From JAEUIX01 sp964611125 (GTDB taxonomy: Bacteria > Planctomycetota > Phycisphaerae > Phycisphaerales > UBA1924), in the NCBI GenBank assembly GCA_964611125.1, contig CAZSZO010000005.1:1-64000 (forward strand): DNA of 64,000 nt, given 5' to 3'. The position numbers and the translations under genes were made by a program. Within the stretch, counting starts at the first letter, position 1; every line of letters starts with the position of its first letter. The notes below the pieces were generated by a model that searched no databases, was not told where the DNA came from, and was given only the letters and a program-made list of their open reading frames with translations. Below are positions 36,713 through 46,179 of this stretch, one piece after another.

Positions 36713-37959
36713 TCATCCTGCGCGTGCTCTACCAGACCGGCATCCTGGCGCTCACCCAGATCTTCTCCAACTGGGTCCGGGCCCTGCTCACCACGCTGGG
36801 CATCATCATCGGCGTGTGGGCCGTCATCGCCATCGTCGCCTTCGCCCGCGGGCTCGAAAGCTACGTCCTCGACCAGCTCGAGAGCGTCGGCGCCAACCGC
36901 GTCTGGGTCTTCCCGCGCCGTCCCCGCGAGCAGGCCGACCGGTTCTCCTGGCGCCAGATCCGGATGACCAACAAGGAAGCGAAGAACATGCTCGCCGCGT
37001 GCCCGTCGCTCCGCACCATGACCCCCATCAAGGGGTTCACCATGGCTGTCGAGTACGGCGACCGCAAGGAGGCGGCCGTCTCGGTCCAGGGCATCTGGCC
37101 CGAGTGGCACGATATCGAGGGCCGCTCGGTCATCCAGGGCCGCCCGTTCCTCCGCATCGATGAGGACGAGCGCCGGCAGGTCTGCCTCGTCAATGACAAG
37201 GCCATCGCCGAGCTGTTGCTGCCCACCGAGCCCGTCGGCCAGAACCTGCTCGTCGACGGCCGCAAGTTCCTCATCGTCGGCGTGGTCGAGACCAAGGCCG
37301 TCGCGGCGATGTTCGGCGGCGGCGAGAGCCGCACCGAGGTCTACATCCCCTTCGGCACCGCCGACCTGCTCCGCCCCGAGCCGCTCTCGGGCCTCTACGT
37401 CGCCGCCAAGACCTACACCCCCGAACAGTTCGAGGACGCCAAGGCCGAGATCACCTTCTTCATGCGCAAGATGCGCAATCTCAAGCCCGACGACCCAAAC
37501 ACCTTCGGCGTCGAATCCATCGAGCAGGCCAAGACCCAAGTCGCCAACATCGGCTGGTACATCAAGCTCTTCGCCGCGGTGATCGTCAGCATCTCCCTCC
37601 TCGTCGGCGGCATCGGCATCATGAACATCATGCTCGTCAGCGTCAGCGAGCGCACCCGCGAAATCGGCCTGCGCAAGGCCATGGGCGCCCAGCCCGCCGT
37701 CGTCCTCACCCAGTTCCTCGTCGAGGCCGTCGTCCTCTGCCTGGTCGGCGCCGGCATCGGGGTCATCCTGGGCTTCGTCACCGTGCTGCTCGTCAACCTC
37801 GGCGGCGACAAGCAGTCGTTCTTCGCCAAGGTCGCCGTGCAGTTCTGGTCGGTCCAGCTCGCGGCGTTCTTCGCCGGCGCCACCGGCATCGTCTTCGGCA
37901 TGTTCCCCGCCATCAAGGCCTCGCAGCTCGATCCCATCGTCGCCCTGCGCCACGAGTAG
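36709..37959 (+). CDS. MacB-like ABC transporter permease
   Basis: The protein has 416 aa with the four-helix MacB topology. Helix 1 lies near 20-45 (ALLTTLGIIIGVWAVIAIVAFARG), followed by a ~230-residue periplasmic MacB-PCD domain. Three C-terminal helices are near 280-410, with the conserved cytoplasmic loop SVSERTREIGLRKAMGAQ after GGIGIMNIMLV. It ends in FPAIKASQLDPIVALRHE, the family's terminal motif. ATP-driven conformational change is thought to push substrates through adaptor and channel out of the cell (mechanotransmission). The ATP-binding domain is encoded separately just upstream. Confidence 0.94.
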   Translation: MIILRVLYQTGILALTQIFSNWVRALLTTLGIIIGVWAVIAIVAFARGLESYVLDQLESVGANRVWVFPRRPREQADRFSWRQIRMTNKEAKNMLAACPSLRTMTPIKGFTMAVEYGDRKEAAVSVQGIWPEWHDIEGRSVIQGRPFLRIDEDERRQVCLVNDKAIAELLLPTEPVGQNLLVDGRKFLIVGVVETKAVAAMFGGGESRTEVYIPFGTADLLRPEPLSGLYVAAKTYTPEQFEDAKAEITFFMRKMRNLKPDDPNTFGVESIEQAKTQVANIGWYIKLFAAVIVSISLLVGGIGIMNIMLVSVSERTREIGLRKAMGAQPAVVLTQFLVEAVVLCLVGAGIGVILGFVTVLLVNLGGDKQSFFAKVAVQFWSVQLAAFFAGATGIVFGMFPAIKASQLDPIVALRHE

Positions 37960-38121
37960 CCCCGGGCGTACGTTCGCGCCCCGCGACCGCATCGCCCCGC
38001 GTACCCGCTCCGCCGCCTGGCCGCACCTTCCTGAACCGTCGCCGCCGCTCCGACCGCTCGAGCCCACGCCATGCCACCGACCCACTCAACCCCCCCAGCC
38101 TCCACGGCCCCCCCGGCCCGC

Positions 38122-39849
38122 ATGATTCCCTCCCTGCGCCCGCCCGCGCTCCTGCTCCTCGCATCGGCCTCGGCGCTTGCGCTCTGCCCCGGCTGCTCGG
38201 GCCCGCTGGGCGAGCGCGAGAGCGACAAAGGCAAGCAAGTCGGTCTCGACCGCCTCCGCGACGTGCAGCCGCTGCGCATCGACCAGTTCCGGGCCAAGGC
38301 CCCCGAGGCCGCCCCAGGAGACGCGGCGCCCGCCCCCGCCAGCCCCCTCGCCCGGCCCCCCAGCCGCTTCGACGGCGTCGAGAAGGTTGAGCTCTCCATC
38401 GAGCAGATCCGCGCCGAGGCCCTCCGCAACAACCTCGAGCTCAAAGTCGCCCTGATCGATCCCGCCATCGCCGGCGAGTCGCTCCGGGCCGAGCTCGCCA
38501 AGTTCGAGGCCGTCTTCCAGCCCTTCGCCCGCTACCGCAGCGACGACCGCCCGACCCTTCAGACCACCTCCGCCAATCAGCAGGAGCAGCTCTCCGTCGG
38601 CGCCGGCGTAGACATCCCGCTCCGCACCGGCGGCCGGGCCACGGTCGATCTCACCCAGTCGCGCACCGAGTCCCCTCAGTCGATCTTCGTCGCCAGCCAG
38701 CTCTACTCAACCGACGCGACCTTCTCCATCAGCCAGCCCCTCCTCCGCAACGCCGGGCGCAGCGCCAATGTCTCCTCCATCCAGATCGCCGGCTACGGCC
38801 AGCAGGTCGCCGAGACCCGCACCAAGCTCACCGTCATCGCCCAGATCGCCGCGGCCGACCGCGCCTATTGGCGCCTCTATTCCGCCCGCCGCGCACTGGA
38901 AGTCGTCCAGCAGCAGTTCGACCTCGCCAGCGAGCAGCTTCGTCAGGCCGAGCGCCGCGTCCGCGCCGGCGACGCCTCCGAGCTCGAGATCACCCGCGCC
39001 CAATCGGGCGTCGCCCAGCGCCTGGAGTCCATCGTCTCGGCCGAAAACGACATCCTCATCGCCCAGCGCGAGCTCAAGCGGCTGGTCAACATTCCAGGGC
39101 TCGATGTCGACTCGCCCCAGACTGTCCTGCCCGCCACCCTCCCCGACCCGGCGCCCTTCGAGTTCGACACCACCAGCCTCATCGGCCTCGCCGAGTCGGG
39201 CCGCATGGAGCTCCTGGAGTTCGAGCTCCAGCTCCTCTCCGACGCCGTGAGCGAGGGCTTCCAGCGCAACCAGCTCCTGCCCATCCTCGACCTCAGCGCC
39301 AGCTACTCCTACTCCGGCCTGGGGTCGACGTTCCGGCGCGGGATCTCGCAGCTCACGCGCGGCGATTTCCAGAGCTACTCCTTCGGCGTCAGCAGCGAGG
39401 TGCCCCTGGGCAACGAGGCCGCAGAGGCCCGTCTGCAGCGGGCCACCCTCACCCGCCTCCAGCGCATCGGCTCGCGCGCCGCACGCCTGCAGAGCGTCCG
39501 GCAGGAGGTCCTCGACGCCGTCGACCGCGTCCGCGCCGGCTGGCAGCGCATCCTCGCCGCCCGCCAGTCCGCGATCCTGGCCGGCCGCACGCTCGAAGGC
39601 GAGCAGCGCCAATTCAACGTCGGCGCCCGCACCAGCACCGACGTGCTTGACGCCGCCACCCGCCTCGCCGACGCCCAGCTCTCCGAGATCCGGGCCCTGG
39701 CCGACTACCAGATCGCCCAGGTCGACCTCGCCGTCGCCACCGGCACCACCCTGGGCGCCGGGCGGGTCAGCTGGGCGCCCAGCGGCGGGACCGAGTTCGA
39801 ACCTCAGGCCCCACCGCCGCCGCCGCCCTTCGAGTCCCCGGAGCAGTGA
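38122..39849 (+). CDS. TolC-family outer-membrane efflux channel
   Basis: The protein has 575 aa from the ATG at 38122, chosen because it gives a clean signal (LRPPALLLLASASALALCPG); an ATG at 38071 would add 17 residues. A Cys pair near the cleavage site (LCPGC) may make it a lipoprotein, but the lipobox is atypical. It has two outer-membrane-efflux repeats made of long helices (RTKLTVIAQIAAADRAYWRL, VVQQQFDLASEQLRQAERRV; ARLQSVRQEVLDAVDRVRAG, with DVLDAATRLADAQLSEIRAL). It lies 162 bp after the permease gene and completes a tripartite MacA-MacB-TolC-like exporter. Confidence 0.9.
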   Translation: MIPSLRPPALLLLASASALALCPGCSGPLGERESDKGKQVGLDRLRDVQPLRIDQFRAKAPEAAPGDAAPAPASPLARPPSRFDGVEKVELSIEQIRAEALRNNLELKVALIDPAIAGESLRAELAKFEAVFQPFARYRSDDRPTLQTTSANQQEQLSVGAGVDIPLRTGGRATVDLTQSRTESPQSIFVASQLYSTDATFSISQPLLRNAGRSANVSSIQIAGYGQQVAETRTKLTVIAQIAAADRAYWRLYSARRALEVVQQQFDLASEQLRQAERRVRAGDASELEITRAQSGVAQRLESIVSAENDILIAQRELKRLVNIPGLDVDSPQTVLPATLPDPAPFEFDTTSLIGLAESGRMELLEFELQLLSDAVSEGFQRNQLLPILDLSASYSYSGLGSTFRRGISQLTRGDFQSYSFGVSSEVPLGNEAAEARLQRATLTRLQRIGSRAARLQSVRQEVLDAVDRVRAGWQRILAARQSAILAGRTLEGEQRQFNVGARTSTDVLDAATRLADAQLSEIRALADYQIAQVDLAVATGTTLGAGRVSWAPSGGTEFEPQAPPPPPPFESPEQ

Positions 39850-39886
39850 CCCCCCACTCCACCCCGGCCGGCAGGCCCCCGGCCCG

Positions 39887-42328
39887 TCACCGCGGCGCCT
39901 GGATCAGCGTCCGCTTCCCCTCCAGCAACAGATACAGCTCCCCCTCGTTGGTGAGGGCGAAGAGCAGGTTCTCCCTCGCCATCGCGTCGATCACTCGCCC
40001 ATAGGCCTCGCCCCCGAACTCGATCGTCCGCTCCGGCGGCGACTCCGCGTCGCTGAGGATCCGCGCGTCCACCCACCGGTCGCCGCGCCGGAACAGGGCG
40101 TTCGCCCCGCTCCGCTGCACGCTCTCGATCTTGACCTCCTGCATCCTGGCCCCCAGGAACACCTGCGGCCCCGCGGCCGCCGGGGCCATCTGGTCGGAAA
40201 GAGCCTGGATGTTCTTCTCCTGATTCACGCCCCCGGCGCCCGATCGCTGCACGCCCCGTTCGACCAGGTTCTTGGTCGCCAGCTCGCGGACCGCTTCCAG
40301 TGAGCTCAGCGGCGCCCCGCCCCCGCCCAGGGCCGTGCGTCCGTCCCGCTCAGTCGCCAGGAACGACGTGTACTCCGTCAGCACCCCAAAGCGCGTCGAC
40401 AGCCGCACGATCTCGTCGACCAGCTCCCGCGTCTGCGGGTCGGTCGAACCAGGGTTCGCCCCGCTCTGCCGGATCTCCTCCACCAGCGCCCCGATCTTCC
40501 GCGTCGCCCACAGCCTCGGCACAAAGCCGTTGCGTGCGCTGGCGTTCCTCAGATCAAACGCATACTCGAAGCTCGTCGCCCCCGCACCACCCCTACCCCC
40601 CGCAAGACCGCCGCCAGCCGCCTGGCCCTCCAGCCGAAGCCGCAGCGTCTTGCCGCCGGCCCCGGTGTACTGACCCAGCACCACCATCTGATCGCCGTCA
40701 AAGAAATCCGGCAGCTCAGCCGGAAGCAGGTCGCGCACGCTCCCCGGCGCCGGCTGGCCGTTCTCGCCCACCGCCACCAGACGCGGCGAGGTCAGCACCG
40801 GCCCCACCAGCCGCCGGAAGACCTGCGACACCGCCACCTCGACGTTCTCCTCCGGCAGCACAAACGTCGGTGCTCCCCTGCTCGCCTTCGACACCGCCGA
40901 CAGCAGCGGGGTGTTCACGTCATAGCCCACCCCGAACGAGAAGATCCGCCGCTTGTGCACGTTGGCCTGCTTGGCCGCCTCGCGGATGCGCACTTCGCTC
41001 CGCTCCCCCACCGTCGGCAGCCCGTCGGTCAGAAAGAGCACCAGCGGCAGCACCCCCGGCGCGGGCGTCGGCCGCAGCGACTCCAGCAGCGCATCGTGCA
41101 GCGCCGTGCCGCCGTTGGCCTGGATCGCCGTGATGTACTCGTGCGCCCTGCGAGTCGATTCCGGCGTCTTCTCGATCGGCGCCCCCGCCAGGCTGGCGAT
41201 CGAGTCGGAGAAATCGATGATGTTAAAGAACTCACCCTCGCTGAGCCCGTCGATCACCTGGTGCGCCGCCGCCCGCGCCTGCTCGATCTTCGGCCCCCGC
41301 ATCGAGCCTGACCGGTCGATCACCAGCGTCACCTCCCGCTTCATCGGCGGGGCGTTGCCGGTGACCCTCGGCGGCAGCCCGCCCAGCAGCAGGAAGTACC
41401 CGCCGTCGCCGCCGCCCACCGATGGGTCGGGATACGCAATCATCGTCGCGGGCAGGTCCTGCTCGCCGGGGCGTCCAGCCCCGCTCGTGATATACGACAG
41501 CCGCAGCGAGCCCGGCTGCGCCGCCGAGCGCTCCGGCACGCGCACGACCGCCACGCCGGCCCCCGGCCGGTCCACCGCGATCTCGTGGCTGGGCGAATAC
41601 ACCGTGGCGATCGCGCGGGCCGACTTGATGGTGGCCTCCATCCGCCAGGCCACGCCGCTCGCCGCCAGCGCCTCGCTCCGCGGCAGCACATAGTCCACCC
41701 GACCCACCTCGCCCGTCAGCACCTGCTCGTAAGACAACCGGACCGTCTGGCGAGCCCCTCCGGGCACCGGAAAGACGCTCGTCCGGATGACGTTGAGCCC
41801 CGCGAACTCGAGCAGCCCAGGGTCGCGCGAGCGAAACACGATGGAGTCGTAGATCCGCCGGGCCTCCTCCCGCGGCAGGATCGTCGCCGTCGGCTCGGGG
41901 CCGGTCCCGTCATACTGAAAGGCCCTCACCGTCACCCCGTCAGGGATGGGCAGCAGCAGCTGCGCCTCCTGCGGAACGCCGAGCGGGTTGAAGAGCTCCA
42001 GTTCGAGCGCGGTCGTCGCCACCTGGTCCTCGATGGCGATGCTCGCACGGACGGACTGAAGCTGCACGGGACTGGCCCGCCACGGACGAACCCGCGCCTG
42101 CGGGATGATGACGCTGGTGGTGTCCAGATCGGGCGTCACGGCCAGCGGCGGCCGCGTCGGTTGGGTCGGATAGACCGTCCCGGGCGGCGTCGCGGCGTGC
42201 TGCGCCAGCGCCGTCCCCGCCCAGCCCACCCCGCCCAGCATCCCTGCCAGCACCGCCAAGAGCTTGGCCGCCAAGGCGCCCGTGCGGGCCCGCCGGGTCG
42301 ACACAACCGCCGCTGGCTGATCCATCAT
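39887..42328 (-). CDS. VIT and von Willebrand factor A domain protein
   Basis: The protein has 813 aa. A long basic n-region and hydrophobic segment (LAAKLLAVLAGMLGGVGWAGTALA) act as signal peptide. A VIT domain at about 85-205 has the pattern VATTALELELFNP, PLPDGVTV-like and RREEARRIYDSIV-like strands. The VWA domain at about 332-500 has a complete MIDAS (DRSGS 338-342, later Thr and FLTDGLPT). The C-terminal third is helical with a Gly/Ala-rich linker. Proteins of this inter-alpha-trypsin-inhibitor-like type act in cell envelopes. Its gene follows an ECF sigma factor gene on the same strand after 113 bp and may be part of its regulon. Confidence 0.92.
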   Translation of the reverse strand: MMDQPAAVVSTRRARTGALAAKLLAVLAGMLGGVGWAGTALAQHAATPPGTVYPTQPTRPPLAVTPDLDTTSVIIPQARVRPWRASPVQLQSVRASIAIEDQVATTALELELFNPLGVPQEAQLLLPIPDGVTVRAFQYDGTGPEPTATILPREEARRIYDSIVFRSRDPGLLEFAGLNVIRTSVFPVPGGARQTVRLSYEQVLTGEVGRVDYVLPRSEALAASGVAWRMEATIKSARAIATVYSPSHEIAVDRPGAGVAVVRVPERSAAQPGSLRLSYITSGAGRPGEQDLPATMIAYPDPSVGGGDGGYFLLLGGLPPRVTGNAPPMKREVTLVIDRSGSMRGPKIEQARAAAHQVIDGLSEGEFFNIIDFSDSIASLAGAPIEKTPESTRRAHEYITAIQANGGTALHDALLESLRPTPAPGVLPLVLFLTDGLPTVGERSEVRIREAAKQANVHKRRIFSFGVGYDVNTPLLSAVSKASRGAPTFVLPEENVEVAVSQVFRRLVGPVLTSPRLVAVGENGQPAPGSVRDLLPAELPDFFDGDQMVVLGQYTGAGGKTLRLRLEGQAAGGGLAGGRGGAGATSFEYAFDLRNASARNGFVPRLWATRKIGALVEEIRQSGANPGSTDPQTRELVDEIVRLSTRFGVLTEYTSFLATERDGRTALGGGGAPLSSLEAVRELATKNLVERGVQRSGAGGVNQEKNIQALSDQMAPAAAGPQVFLGARMQEVKIESVQRSGANALFRRGDRWVDARILSDAESPPERTIEFGGEAYGRVIDAMARENLLFALTNEGELYLLLEGKRTLIQAPR

Positions 42329-42441
42329 GGGCTGTCTCCTGCGGGGCGCCTTCGCCGACGACCCGCTCCTGGGGTATAGCCCCTTGGCGGCCCCGCGGGT
42401 TCACTGAGCCTGCCAACAGCTGACCCGCCTCGCCCCGGAAA

Positions 42442-43122
42442 TCAGCCTTCCTGGCCGAAATACCGGCGTGTTACCGGATCGTTGCGCAAAGCCGCGATGG
42501 CATTGTGCAGGCGCGATTTCACCGTCCCCGCCGGGATCCCTAACGCGGCGCCGATCTGCTCCATGCTCATCCCGTCGACAAACCGCAGCAGGACGACCTC
42601 GCGATGCACCTCCGACAGCCCCTTCAGGGCCCCCGCCAGCTCGCTGAGGTCCGTTCGGTCCGGCGGCGGGTCTGGAATGTGCGCGCGCTCCAGGATGTCG
42701 CCGCCGCCCCGGTCACCTCCGCCCCCTCCCACTCCGCTCGCCGGGCGCGGGATCTTCCGCCGCTTGCGCGCCAGGGCGATGTGCTTCACCGCGGGATACA
42801 GAAACGTCGTCATACGGGCCGTCAGGCGGAAGCCCGGGAACTTCCCCAGCAGGTAGATGAACGTCTCCTGCACCACATCAAGCGCTTCGTCGGCGTCGCC
42901 GCTGTAGCGCAGGGCCAGGCGGTGCACATAGTCGCGGTGCCGGCGATACAGGGCCTCGAACGCCAACTCCGCCTCCGGCCCGCCCGCGGCACGGTTGATG
43001 GCTTCGACCAGCAGCTCATCCGTCTCGTCGGTCTCTCCGCCCAGGCCACCCGGGCCGCCCAGGCCACCCGGGCCGCCGGGGGGATGAGGGGGGTCAGGGG
43101 GATGAGCGGGGCGGCGGTGCAC
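42442..43122 (-). CDS. ECF-type RNA polymerase sigma factor
   Basis: The protein has 226 aa. The GTG start at 43122 leads into a Pro/Gly-rich N-terminus partly encoded by an 18-bp tandem repeat. Region 2 lies at about 50-120 (FEALYRRHRDYVHRLALRYSG, DEALDVVQETFIYLLGKFPG, MTTFLYPAVKHIALARKR). Region 4 is at about 160-215 (LKGLSEVHREVVLLRFVDGM, SMEQIGAALGIPAGTVKSRL, HNAIAALR). The His/Tyr-rich region 2 and linker are typical of sigma factors of the ECF group. No anti-sigma gene is adjacent; the next gene downstream is the VIT-VWA protein. Confidence 0.92.
   Translation of the reverse strand: MHRRPAHPPDPPHPPGGPGGLGGPGGLGGETDETDELLVEAINRAAGGPEAELAFEALYRRHRDYVHRLALRYSGDADEALDVVQETFIYLLGKFPGFRLTARMTTFLYPAVKHIALARKRRKIPRPASGVGGGGGDRGGGDILERAHIPDPPPDRTDLSELAGALKGLSEVHREVVLLRFVDGMSMEQIGAALGIPAGTVKSRLHNAIAALRNDPVTRRYFGQEG
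43040..43075. repeat. Two tandem copies of an 18-bp unit in the sigma factor gene
   Basis: CCCAGGCCACCCGGGCCG is present at 43040-43057 and 43058-43075. It lies in frame and encodes the repeated Gly-Gly-Pro-Gly-Gly-Leu stretch at the N-terminus of the sigma factor. Copy number could change without shifting the frame. Confidence 0.92.
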
Positions 43123-43165
43123 GCCCAGAGCATACCGGGGGTGCTCCCCGCCCTGCCCTCGCCGC

Positions 43166-44170
43166 TCACCCGATGCGGGGATCGACCCACCGGTAAAGCA
43201 CGTCGACCACGAGGTTGAAGACCACGAGCATGGTCGAGAACACCAGCACGACCCCGAGAATCAGGAACAGGTCCTTGTTCAGCACCGCGTTGACGAAGTG
43301 CTGGCCCATCCCCGGCACGTTGAAGACCCGCTCGACCACGAACGACCCCGTCATCGCCATCGCCGTCGCCGGGCCCAGGTAGCTCACCACCGGCAGCAGC
43401 GCGTTCCGCAGCGCGTGCCGCAGCAGCACCCGCGACTCGCTGACCCCCTTGGCCCGGGCCGTGCGGATGTAGTCGGAACCGAGCACGTCGATCATCCCCA
43501 TCCGCGTCAGGCGGGCGATGTACGCTGCGAACGGCAGCGCCAGCGTGAACACCGGAAGCACGGCGCTCATTGGCCGCCACTCACCCACCGGAAACCAGCC
43601 CAGCCGCACACAGAAGACCAGCAGCAGCACCTGCCCCGCCACGAAGCTTGGCAGGCTGATGCCCGTCAGCGCGATCGCCAGCGAGGCCGTATCCGCGAGC
43701 GAGTTCGGCCGGGCCGCGCCCACCACCCCGGCCGTCACGCCCATCGCCAACGCCGCCAGCATCGCCGCGCCACCCAGGCACACCGACACCGGCAGCGCAT
43801 CGGCCAGGATGTCGCTCACCCGCTGGTCGCGGTACTGCAGCGACGGGCCGAAATCGAAGACAAACCGCCTGGGCGCCGCCTGCCCGGCCGCCCGCGCCGC
43901 CTCCGCACGCCTGGCCGCCTCGCCCGAGAGCGTCTCACGCACCCAGCGGGCCCCCGATGCCGAATCGACATACGAGCCCAGGAACCGCCACGGGCTGTCG
44001 AGGTTGTACTGAGCCCGCAGCGCCGCCGCGACCTCCGGCGAGGGCCGCCGCCCCTCCGGCCGCTCCAGCGGGTTCCCCGGGGCCAGCCACGCCAGCGCGA
44101 AGGTGATCAGCAGCACCGCCCCGACGATGAGCGGAAGTTGCAGCAACCGGCTGATGATCAATCGCGCCAT
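43166..44170 (-). CDS. Oligo/dipeptide ABC transporter permease (OppB/DppB family)
   Basis: The protein has 334 aa and about six helices. It starts MARLIISRLLQLPLIVGAVLLITFALAWLAPGNP in pieces, typical of DppB. Residues ~60-105 are an extended periplasmic insert rich in Ala and Arg. The EAA loop is in DYIRTARAKGVSESRVLLRH, then LPVVSYLGPATA. It ends in NLVVDVLYRWVDPRIG, the conserved DppB terminus. It would form a heterodimer with a DppC partner, but no DppC, DppD or DppF gene follows: the next gene on this strand is a sigma factor. The gene starts 7 bp after the binding-protein gene. Confidence 0.93.
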   Translation of the reverse strand: MARLIISRLLQLPLIVGAVLLITFALAWLAPGNPLERPEGRRPSPEVAAALRAQYNLDSPWRFLGSYVDSASGARWVRETLSGEAARRAEAARAAGQAAPRRFVFDFGPSLQYRDQRVSDILADALPVSVCLGGAAMLAALAMGVTAGVVGAARPNSLADTASLAIALTGISLPSFVAGQVLLLVFCVRLGWFPVGEWRPMSAVLPVFTLALPFAAYIARLTRMGMIDVLGSDYIRTARAKGVSESRVLLRHALRNALLPVVSYLGPATAMAMTGSFVVERVFNVPGMGQHFVNAVLNKDLFLILGVVLVFSTMLVVFNLVVDVLYRWVDPRIG

Positions 44171-44177
44171 CAGGGGC

Positions 44178-46121
44178 TCAGGGTACCAGCCCGGCTCTGC
44201 CCCCGGCCGCCTGGGTTCCCGCCCCGGCCGCCCGTCCGCCCGCGGGCATCTCCCACGCCCGCTCCGGCCCGCGCTGGTCGCCCAGGAGGTCGATCAGGCC
44301 CAGCTGCTGCTTCTGCCGCGGGTGCGGGGTGATCCCGCTCACCCGGTGCGGATCGAACAGTTGCACCGCACACTCGTGAACCAGCGGGATCAGCGGCAGA
44401 TCCTCCTCCATCAGGATCCGCTCCGCCTCTTCCAGCAGCGCCCGTCGGCGGGCGGGGTCGGGCTCGGTCACCGCGCCGTTCAGCAACCCGTCATACCGCG
44501 CGCTGGCATAGCCCCGGTCGTTGTTGCCGTCTTCGGCCCGGTTGATGTCGAGGAAGGTCGTCGGGTCGCCGTAATCGCCAAACCAGTTCCCCGTCGTGAT
44601 CATGAAGTTGTGGTTCTTCAGGTCCTCGCGGAACACCTTCCGCTCCTTCTGCCGCAGCAGCACCCGCACCCCCAGATCGCGCTGCCAGTTCTTCGCCAGC
44701 GACTGGATGACCTGGTCGTGCCCCGCCCCCTTGTCGAACAGAATCTCCACCGTCACGAAGCCCTCGCCCGTGCCGTGCCCCGCCTCCGCCAGCAGCCGGC
44801 GGGCCAGCTCCACGTCCCGCCCCAGGCCCCTCGGCGCGCGGTACGCGCCCAGCGACCCCGGCGGCGTCAGCGAGCCCGCGATCGGCTCGCCGATCCCGCG
44901 AATCTCCGCCACCGCCTGCTTGTCGGTCGCCAGCGCAAACGCCCGCCGCACCCGCGCATCGTGAAACGGGTTCGGCCGACCGTCCGGCAGTGTCGGCATG
45001 CAGTTGATATTCAGAAAGAATGTGCCGAACGACGGGAACACGTGCACGTTCTGCCGCGAATCCCGCGGCATCCGGCGATCGATCGCCACGGGGTCCAGCC
45101 CCTGGGCCTTCAGCTCGTCGTACAGCCCCTGATGCTCCCGGATGTACGCCGCCTTGGCCTGGATCAGGTCCGCCCGCGCGTCGGCGCTGGCGTCGGTCAG
45201 CCAGTCCGCCGCGCCAGTCCGGGCGGACACCAGCGCCGCGTTGGCGTCCTCCACCGTGGGGATGGAAATCGACCGGAACGGCGTCTGCGCGCTGTCCCAG
45301 TAGTGCGGGTTGGCCTCCATCCGCATGTCGCGCTTGAACCGCCAGCGCGTCAGCATGTAGCGCCCGTTGGAGACCAGCACGGGCGGCTTGGTCCAGCCCG
45401 ACTCCAGGATCACCCGACCCGTCGCAGGGTCCACCCGCTGATACTGCTCCACCACCGGCATGTACAACGGATAGGTGATCTCGTACGCCAGAATGTCCAG
45501 AAAGTAGCTCGTCGGCCGCACCAACTCGATCACCAGCGTCCGGTCGTCGGGCGTCGTCACCGCCACCAGCTCTTCGTACTTCTGAAGCGTCCGCCGCCAG
45601 AGCGCCTCGCCGCTTTCGCCCGCCCCCCCACCAGACCCCCCGCCTGCCCCCCCGCCTGAACCCGCAAAATCCTTGAGCGCCTGCTCCCGCCAAGCCACAA
45701 ACTCGTGCACCCCGCCGATGAGCCCGAAGATGTTCAGGTAGTCCCCCCCCGTGTCAGGCAGGATCGCCCGCAGCCACGTCCGCTTGAAATCGCGGGCCGT
45801 CAGCGGCTCTCCGTTTGACCACTTCCCCGCCGGCCGCAGGTGAAAGGTGTACTTCCGTCCATCGGGCGAAATCTCCCACCGCTCCGCCGCGCCGGGAACC
45901 GCGTCAAAGCCCGCTGAGAACGGATCCGGGCGGGTCAAACCCTCCCACAGCGCCCCGGCCACCCGCAGGTCCTGCAGCCACGACATCCGGTGCAGGTCCA
46001 GCGTGTTGACATCGCCGCGATTGATGAACACAAAGTCGGCCCGCGGCGACGGCCGGTCCCACAGCACCGCCAGCAGCACAGCGCCCGCCAGCAGCAGCAC
46101 AGGGGCAAGCAGTTTCCACAT
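44178..46121 (-). CDS. Family 5 peptide ABC transporter substrate-binding protein
   Basis: The protein has 647 aa from the ATG at 46121; a TTG at 46166 would add 15 residues. The N-terminus is an uncleaved-looking anchor (LLAPVLLLAGAVLLAVLW) rather than a lipoprotein signal. It has the SBP_bac_5 signature: NTLDLHRM..LQDLRVAGALWEGL, then GRKYTFHLRPAGKWSNGEPLTARDF split by Gly residues, and LLEEAERILMEEDLPLIPLV near the end. A Gly-rich stretch (~160-180) interrupts lobe I. It is longer than most family members (500-550). It would deliver oligopeptides to the permease encoded directly downstream. Confidence 0.92.
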   Translation of the reverse strand: MWKLLAPVLLLAGAVLLAVLWDRPSPRADFVFINRGDVNTLDLHRMSWLQDLRVAGALWEGLTRPDPFSAGFDAVPGAAERWEISPDGRKYTFHLRPAGKWSNGEPLTARDFKRTWLRAILPDTGGDYLNIFGLIGGVHEFVAWREQALKDFAGSGGGAGGGSGGGAGESGEALWRRTLQKYEELVAVTTPDDRTLVIELVRPTSYFLDILAYEITYPLYMPVVEQYQRVDPATGRVILESGWTKPPVLVSNGRYMLTRWRFKRDMRMEANPHYWDSAQTPFRSISIPTVEDANAALVSARTGAADWLTDASADARADLIQAKAAYIREHQGLYDELKAQGLDPVAIDRRMPRDSRQNVHVFPSFGTFFLNINCMPTLPDGRPNPFHDARVRRAFALATDKQAVAEIRGIGEPIAGSLTPPGSLGAYRAPRGLGRDVELARRLLAEAGHGTGEGFVTVEILFDKGAGHDQVIQSLAKNWQRDLGVRVLLRQKERKVFREDLKNHNFMITTGNWFGDYGDPTTFLDINRAEDGNNDRGYASARYDGLLNGAVTEPDPARRRALLEEAERILMEEDLPLIPLVHECAVQLFDPHRVSGITPHPRQKQQLGLIDLLGDQRGPERAWEMPAGGRAAGAGTQAAGGRAGLVP

Positions 46122-46179
46122 GCTCAACAGTTGGCCGCCCGAGCGCCCGGGTCGACTGCCCGCCAAGAGGGCCCCGAAC

